In this document: positions 59,101-64,000 of the stretch, in pieces
Layout: the number at the start of each line of letters is the position of its first letter
Position numbering within the stretch: the first letter of the stretch is position 1
Made by a program: the position numbers and the translations under genes
Assembly: GCF_021130785.1 (NCBI RefSeq)
Contig: NW_025776828.1
Location: forward strand, 1-64,000
DNA from: Homalodisca vitripennis
Lineage: Eukaryota; Arthropoda; Insecta; Hemiptera; Cicadellidae
Direction: 5' to 3'
Length of the DNA stretch: 64,000 nucleotides
Notes under the pieces: generated by a model
What the model was told of the DNA's origin: nothing
The model's input: the letters and a program-made list of their open reading frames with translations, nothing else
Database searches by the model: none

Positions 59101-61100
59101 ATTTGAAAGGAAACCATCCTACATGGGCAGAAAAATCTTCAACCATCTTCCTGAAGATTTAAAAATTCTACAAGGACAGAGATTGAAGACAGCACTAATG
59201 GCCAAATGGCTCTCTAACCGTCCGTTCTACACCATGGATGATTTCCTGAACTGGAAAAGAGAAGAGCAATAATCTCAATAAAAACTAACCATGTAATATT
59301 TGACGGCATTGCATTTCTTGATGATTTGTACATAAAGAATTTGTCTATTGTCTACATTTCAAAACCTCATAAGAAAATCCTGCATTCTTGTTTGAAGGTT
59401 ATTTTTGACGATGGAAGGATTGTGAAAGGAAAAATCCTGTTTCCTTCAAAATCCTGCATGACAACATAAATTGTAGCTAATCTTAATAAATAAAGACTAT
59501 GTTTGACATGCTGGGGCTTATGTATTAGACCTACTTACCACATCACCCTTAAATATTGTCCAATCTTTGATGGGCTCAACCCAAAGTTTTTTGTGTGTTC
59601 TACCTATTTCATTTTCTAATCTGAATTCTTCTGTCCAGGGCCGCGCTTCACCGAAATAATAATCCATTCTCTTCAATGTTTTGGCTCTGTACTGAGGAAA
59701 TCCACGTGGAGTTTTGTACTCAATCTGAAATATAATTTAAAGTCCAGTAAAGAATTCAAAGTGATGTTTTAAAACTACAAACTACATTGTATAGGAAATA
59801 ATCTAACCTAAGAGGGTTGAAATATTGCCACAGTATATAACTGCGATAAGATCAAATGAGACAGTTGTTGTTACAGATTTTCTTAGTAAGTGTAGGGTTC
59901 CATAAAATGCCTAAACATTTATACATTTTAAACTAAATACATTTTAAAGGATTATTAGGTTGTACGCTTTAATGTTAGTGATGTTTCAAGTACACTACAC
60001 AAAACTGGGGGTAGAGTATGATGAGCGTACCCGGTTTTTATATCGATTAGTACAACCATCGACACTTAAAATTCATTTATCGAATACGGGTTTATAAATC
60101 ATATCACATATCTATAGTCATAATAACAATTATATTTTTAATTACAATAATTAGTATAATGCACAAAGTAATAATTTTACAAATAATAAATGAGCTCTAA
60201 CGATCAAACAAACAATTATAACTGGAAATAGGAAAAACCCATAAATAATAATGAAATGATAACAACATAAAAAACATTTATAATAATATGAAATAGGCGT
60301 AATTATTTATATTTTTTCTTCTGGGTAGCAATGATTAACCGCTTTCGAGAATATGTTGAAGCATTTTCTCTAGAAAACCATATTTCTTTTCTGTAAAAAT
60401 ACTGACAGAGATGATCTGCAAGCAGGTCGGCTGATATGCCACTTTTTAAACTTCGTATCATGGTCCTCCAAGAACTTTTGACTGTCTGTTACTATCCATA
60501 AAAGAAAATATATTTATTATATGAAAAAGTGTTTATAGTTGATACAAGTTTGTTATTGTATCATACCCATACCCACATGTTGAAGCCACTTAAACAAATA
60601 TCGTCACTTGTAAGAAATATCTCACATATTTTCCTCATATCCATCACCATTTTCAGTTTCAAAATATTAGTTACTTCTTGCTGTTTATTGTTTACATTAA
60701 AATTACTATAACTAGTAAGTTGAAATCATATGCCAAGTTAAATGAATTGTAATATCGAATTATTCATTCGGATAAAAACTCGAACCAGTTAATAAAAACA
60801 ACAAAATAACAAGTGTAGGCCCCTTATCAAAGTCTACCCAAACTAATTAATATTGATTTTAAAATATAAATTAATTTAAATTTAAAAAATTGATAACTTG
60901 GTTCCCTGACTCTGGTGGCTGCTTATTATATTGCAGCCTATAACAAAAAATACAAAATGAAAATTCTTAATAATTTTAGCTTATAGTCTACTTACAACTT
61001 CCATTCGCCGTTTAATATATGTTTCTGGAAAATTACCATACTTTTTAGTTAATTCACCTAAATCGGAAAACCTGACTAATAAAGACCTAGTTAATCGCAT
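49984..61100 (-). CDS. mRpL24: Mitochondrial ribosomal protein L24 (uL24m), five exons
   Basis: Component of the mitochondrial large ribosomal subunit that binds 23S-like rRNA during early assembly. Exons on the minus strand: 60996-61100, 59539-59724, 56671-56873, 52302-52438, 49984-50120. All junctions are GT-AG, phases agree, and the 768 coding bases give 255 residues with no frame damage. The N-terminus is basic with hydrophobic residues ([15 protein letters not shown]), as expected for a mitochondrial presequence. The KOW domain spans residues 95-128 ([20 protein letters not shown], then [10 protein letters not shown]). The conserved block [20 protein letters not shown] and the tail with PKDTK and FWY end are typical of animal L24m. 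Introns hold a piggyBac element and a LINE relic. The start codon is 142 bp from a LINE poly-A tail. Confidence 0.93.
50121..52301. other. mRpL24 intron 4
   Basis: Contains a fragment of the LINE-tail repeat (about 50500-50570), a dispersed repeat at 51120-51330, and a repeat-like segment ending in CACCCTGTATAT near 52247-52258. That ending also occurs just before the MITE at 33204-33215 and is common at ends of insect transposable elements. No host coding sequence was seen. Confidence 0.5.
51120..51330 (+). repeat. Dispersed repeat, copy 2
   Basis: Opposite-orientation copy of 14610-14850, sharing CTGGAGTCATG, TCTGAAGAGATC, GAGCTCAAAACGA and the end AGGTGCACAATTGAG. About 200 bp are alignable by eye. 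Confidence 0.6.
52302..52438 (-). CDS. mRpL24: mRpL24 exon 4
   Basis: Codes for residues 166-210, [40 protein letters not shown]. Acceptor TGCAG, donor GTTAGT. Confidence 0.93.
52439..54144. other. mRpL24 intron 3, part before the piggyBac element
   Basis: AT-rich intron, no recognised coding sequence or delimited repeat. Confidence 0.5.
54335..54350. repeat. Subterminal 16-base palindrome, left
   Basis: GCCTCCGATCGGAGGC, 186 bp inside the left end of the piggyBac element. Exact match to the two right-end copies. Confidence 0.9.
54529..56217 (-). pseudogene. piggyBac transposase, broken
   Basis: Starts at ATG 56215-56217 with an acidic N-terminal region. Part of that region reads [24 protein letters not shown] sequence. 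The DDE_Tnp_1_7 core follows from about 55692, with [20 protein letters not shown], the [15 protein letters not shown] block (first acidic residue) and [12 protein letters not shown] (DNYY motif). The C-terminal cysteine-rich domain holds [20 protein letters not shown] and ends at TGA 54529-54531. Several one-base shifts (a G run near 56169, an A run near 54617, others at 55240-55470) and stops near 55720-55850 break it. Confidence 0.88.
56390..56449. repeat. Two subterminal 16-base palindromes, right
   Basis: GCCTCCGATCGGAGGC at 56390-56405 and 56434-56449, near the right end of the piggyBac element. Spacing of 44 bp start to start. Confidence 0.9.
56671..56873 (-). CDS. mRpL24: mRpL24 exon 3: KOW domain
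   Basis: Codes for residues 98-164. It holds the KOW motif [20 protein letters not shown], then [17 protein letters not shown] and VALVDPND. Acceptor TTTCAG, donor GTGAGT. The exon ends two bases into Leu165. Confidence 0.95.
56874..58155. other. mRpL24 intron 2, part nearest exon 3
   Basis: AT-rich intron with a short CT microsatellite at 57834-57849. No coding sequence was recognised before the LINE relic. Confidence 0.5.
58160..59271 (+). pseudogene. LINE reverse transcriptase, C-terminal two thirds
   Basis: Plus-strand RT in mRpL24 intron 2, antisense to the gene. It starts inside motif 3 ([19 protein letters not shown]) and continues with [32 protein letters not shown] sequence and the catalytic [11 protein letters not shown]. 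It then reads [29 protein letters not shown] and a tail [14 protein letters not shown] before TAA near 59271. Frameshifts near 58330 and 58500 and stops near 58840 and 59030 break it. The family matches the relics at 21905 and 34960. Confidence 0.82.
59405..59460. repeat. LINE-tail hairpin
   Basis: GGATTGTGAAAGGAAAAATC is followed at once by TGTTTCCTTCAAAATCC, its near inverse. Both halves match the two arms of the inverted repeat at 42884-44085. It lies 134 bp after the LINE stop codon. Confidence 0.55.
59539..59724 (-). CDS. mRpL24: mRpL24 exon 2
   Basis: Codes for residues 36-97, including [27 protein letters not shown] and [17 protein letters not shown]. Acceptor TTTCAG, donor GTAAGT, phase 0 at both ends. 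Confidence 0.92.
59725..60995. other. mRpL24 intron 1
   Basis: AT-rich, no recognised element or coding motif. Confidence 0.5.
60996..61100 (-). CDS. mRpL24: mRpL24 exon 1
   Basis: Codes for residues 1-35, [20 protein letters not shown] through KRRMEV. The ATG at 61098-61100 is preceded by AAAAA on the coding strand. Phase 0 donor GTAAGT. Confidence 0.85.
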
Positions 61101-61241
61101 TTTTTAAATTACAACTGTAATGTAAAATAAAAAGTCACGTAAGATTATTTCTTTGAAAACAATTAGGCCTACTAAACTAAAGCCTGTATAGGTTATGTAC
61201 TTCAGTAGTATCTACTAAATTTAGTATTGTTGGTTATGGAC

Positions 61242-61242
<1 letters not shown>

Positions 61243-61276
<34 letters not shown>

Positions 61277-64000
61277 CTCTGTTTATAATAAAGGCTCGGG
61301 TATACTCCCATGCAGCCTCGTGGTTCACTGTGTTGTTAAACCTCTGTGGTAATTTAATTGGGAAGAATTAGTTATTTTTATAAGTTTATGGTTTAATGTA
61401 TTGGACATATATGTTTTTGTGTACCTATACTGTTTGTGTTTGTTAATACATAGCGGGATTATTATGGGATTCTATAGATGGATATTCTGGATTTGGGGAG
61501 TCTTCCCGCCAGGGGTCCTTCAGGCATTCCTAATCCGAAATATGGACCACGGATATAAAGGCCAAAACCAGGATACATATATGTATTGTGTTTTGTTATT
61601 AAATGCATTTGTTTATGGTCCTGAGAAAGTTATTTATTTCTTTATATACTTTTTTGTCTTCTAATTTCATTAAATACGTTAAGTTAATATTAGATATTGA
61701 TGTTACATTTTTAATTACCTTAAAGCACCGATCTCTTGCATATTCGTAGGCTGGGCATTGTAAAATTACATGGTCTAGTGTTTTTCCGTTGAGCTTGAGT
61801 GCAGCTTAGACACAATGGTGTGAAATATTTTTTAATATTAATATAGGTCTAGCGTTTACCTTAGCATGTCCAAACCTTAATCTTATTATATTTACCACTT
61901 CTCTTCTGTTGAAGTCTGCAATACTATACCATCGATTATGAATAGTCGTTGTCTGAATTTGCTTATACCATTGCGCTTTTTGTGATAGTTGGTACTCCTG
62001 TTCATTTTCTGCTGCAGACTTTCTTCTCCGTTGGTAGGCTTTGAAATCATCTGGTGGAATGTAAATATTTGTTATCTTGTTGCCGTTTATTATTGAGTCT
62101 TTGGCTAGGCTATCTACGTATTCATTACAATAAATACCTGAGTGTCCCGGGATCCATTTGGAATGTTACATTTTTAACCACTTTTAATAACTTCATAGAT
62201 AATACTTACTGGTATGCCTTCTCCCTTTATAGCTGTTATAGACTTTATCGAGTGCTTGTATAGCTGCTTGTGAATCGGTAAATATTACTATATCTTGTTG
62301 TTCTATTGAATTAAAGGTTTGTGTTGCTTTTTAAAATAGCAAGTAGTTCAGCTGAGTAACTGGAAACCTGATTTTCTAATGAAAAACTTACCTATGATGT
62401 CCAGCTCTGGGACATAGTAAGCTGCACCTGTCCCCAATGTGGATTTTGATCCATCAGTGTAGAAGTGCAAATGTTGTTCATAGTTGGTATTGATTAGTTT
62501 CCAAAAAGGTTTGTTTGGTAATTGTGCTATTGCTTACCTTTTTTGAAGTATGGATTGTCTATGTTTTGCTTAAATTTAATATTGTTGGTCATCATTAATA
62601 TTGGATAGTTGAAATCCCAAAAGGTTTTGTAACTTTCCTTTTTTAATATATTTAAATCTAAGGAAAGGAATGAATTTTTGATATAGATTGTATGTACAGT
62701 GGCTGATTTTTTTTCTTCCAGTATGGCATACAGTCTGTCAACATTTTAAGAAACATTAAACTTCTGTATGCTGGATGATTTTCATGAGTTATGATTTTAT
62801 AAATCAATTTATCACACAGAAACTTTCTTCTGTTGCTTAAGGATTGAATACCGGCTTCTGCTTGTAGAGCAATAATTGGTGTTGTTTTAAAAGCGCCTAA
62901 TGATATTCTTATGGCTTGGTTTTTGGATTGAATCTAGTTTTTTTAATTCTTTTCTACATGCATGTCCCATAAAGAAATGCTCCATAATCTAATTTTGCTC
63001 TTATTAAGCTTTTATATATAATTAGTGCAAACTCAGGTGTTGCACACGTTAATGCCACAAACTACAGACTTTATTATATCAATGTCTTTTTGGCATTTTA
63101 CAAACAATTTATTAATATGAATTTTGAAATCTAACTTATTGTCTATAATCATACCTAATAGTTTTAATAGAACTTACTACAGGTATTATTTGATTATTAA
63201 TTGTAATTAGTTTATCGTGTGTTAATGTTTTTTTTTCGTGTGAATATTATTACCTTACTTTTGGTTGCATTGAATTCTAGATGGAGTTTGACTGAAGTTT
63301 GATTGTACTGTACTGAGGGTGTGTTGCATGTTTGTGTAGACTGCCTCGATATGTTTTTCCAGAGGAGTATAACACAATGTCATCTGCAAATTGAAGTGAT
63401 TTTACATAATTAGGAATATAATCATTAATGTGTGCTATGTACAGTGCGAACAACAAGGGACTTAGAACACTACCTTGCGGTAATCCCTTATTCGTGACCC
63501 TAGTTATAGTTGACTTAGAGCTAATTAAAATTAATTGTCTATTGATTAGCCATGAATTAATATGGGAAATAAATTTACATGGAATATTATAACACTTCAG
63601 CTTTTCTATTAATTCTGGTATGTGTACTGTATCATAAGCATTTGAAAGATCTAAAGAGGCAGCAATAGTAGTTTCATTGTAAGTCAGTGCAGTTTGAATT
63701 TCTGAAACAAAATTAATTAAATAATCATTACATCCTATTCTTTTCCTAAATCCATATTGGGTATTTGGTAGAATGTTAGAGTTTTCAACAAACCATTCCA
63801 GTCTACTTTTAATAATTCTATTAAATAATTTTAGTATGCAGGGTATTAACGATATAGGCCTATATGAAGTCTCCAAATGTTTATTTTTTTTCCGGTTTTC
63901 AAGATGGCTATAATTCTGCTTTGTTTCCACTTACTTGGTAATTCTATACTTCCATTCCATATATTATTGAATATATTTAGGATATATAATCGAGCAAACG
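61243..64000 (-). mobile_element. I-like LINE with RNase H, running off the window
   Basis: On the minus strand, reverse transcriptase (63930-63277) is followed by an RNase H domain (about 62470-62200), a degenerate C-terminal part, a 3' untranslated region and a poly-A tail of 34 residues (61276-61243). RT plus RNase H in this order is known from I, R1, Loa and related clades. The 5' part is outside the window. The 3' end lies 142 bp upstream of the mRpL24 start codon, in the same direction. Confidence 0.85.
61680..63930 (-). pseudogene. LINE ORF2: reverse transcriptase and RNase H, broken
   Basis: The intact 217-codon stretch 63930-63277 contains SYRPISLIPCILKLFNRIIK, QYGFRKRIGCNDYL, SLDLSNAYDTVHIPELIEKL, KGLPQGSVLSPLLFALYIAH and the catalytic LQFADDIVLYSSG. 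After frame breaks, RNase H is seen as LHFYTDGSKSTLGTGAAYYV (catalytic Asp in YTDGS), then AELLAI-like sequence and DIVIFTDSQAAIQALDKVYN. The following PGHSGIYCNEYVDSLA block carries the HSG and DSLA signatures. The 3' part to about 61680 resembles a cysteine-poor LINE C-terminus. It is non-functional in this copy. Confidence 0.85.

Noticed and set aside
1..64000. tRNA, rRNA, CRISPR or bacterial operon
   Set aside because: No B-box-like tRNA arm, rRNA segment or spaced direct-repeat array was seen; the tandem arrays lack unique spacers and are ordinary minisatellites.

Overview
The window is AT-rich eukaryotic DNA with long introns, GT-AG splice sites and a dense load of decayed transposons. 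Protein similarity points to an insect. The two host genes read most like insect homologues, and a hemimetabolous insect such as a hemipteran is my guess, but the sequence does not settle the order. Nothing prokaryotic is present: no operons, rRNA, tRNA or CRISPR array were recognised.

Two host genes lie head to tail on the minus strand. The first is Phm, peptidylglycine alpha-hydroxylating monooxygenase. I could assemble it from ten exons between 41037 (start codon) and 4325 (stop), giving 335 codons once three one-base insertions in exons 8 and 10 are discounted. The signal peptide, all copper ligands and both catalytic domains are present. The second is mRpL24, mitochondrial ribosomal protein uL24m, with five intact exons between 61100 and 49984 (255 codons). 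None of these exons is an open frame long enough to stand out. They were found by chaining splice sites and conserved motifs, and all phases agree.

Layout from low to high coordinate: 1-4324 is flank downstream of Phm with an AT-rich foldback repeat. Phm exons 10 to 1 occupy 4325-41037. Its introns hold a full-length decayed hAT transposon with an exact 8-base target duplication (7283-11241), a minisatellite pressed against the exon 8 splice acceptor (12977-13533), a 5'-truncated LINE with a near-intact reverse transcriptase (17101-19690), a mariner fragment, several LINE scraps on both strands, a degenerate Polinton-like or virus-like relic (26640-27760), a Tc1-type MITE followed by a long TA array, and a 755-bp foldback element with an 8-base duplication (38834-39588). 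The first intron also holds a compact CRE plus RFX X-box pair (31921-31947).

From 41038 to 49983 the intergenic DNA holds a large inverted repeat made of LINE-tail sequence, a cluster of CRE sites (44494-44675) that could serve Phm, and a decayed Tc1/mariner transposase. In mRpL24, intron 3 hosts a piggyBac element with TTAA duplications and 16-base palindromes near its ends (54149-56465), and intron 2 hosts another LINE fragment. The poly-A end of an I-like LINE with RNase H lies only about 140 bp upstream of the mRpL24 start codon and runs off the window.

I did not find a new multi-gene system. The most useful observations concern how repeats and regulatory sites sit relative to the two host genes, and the indels in Phm.
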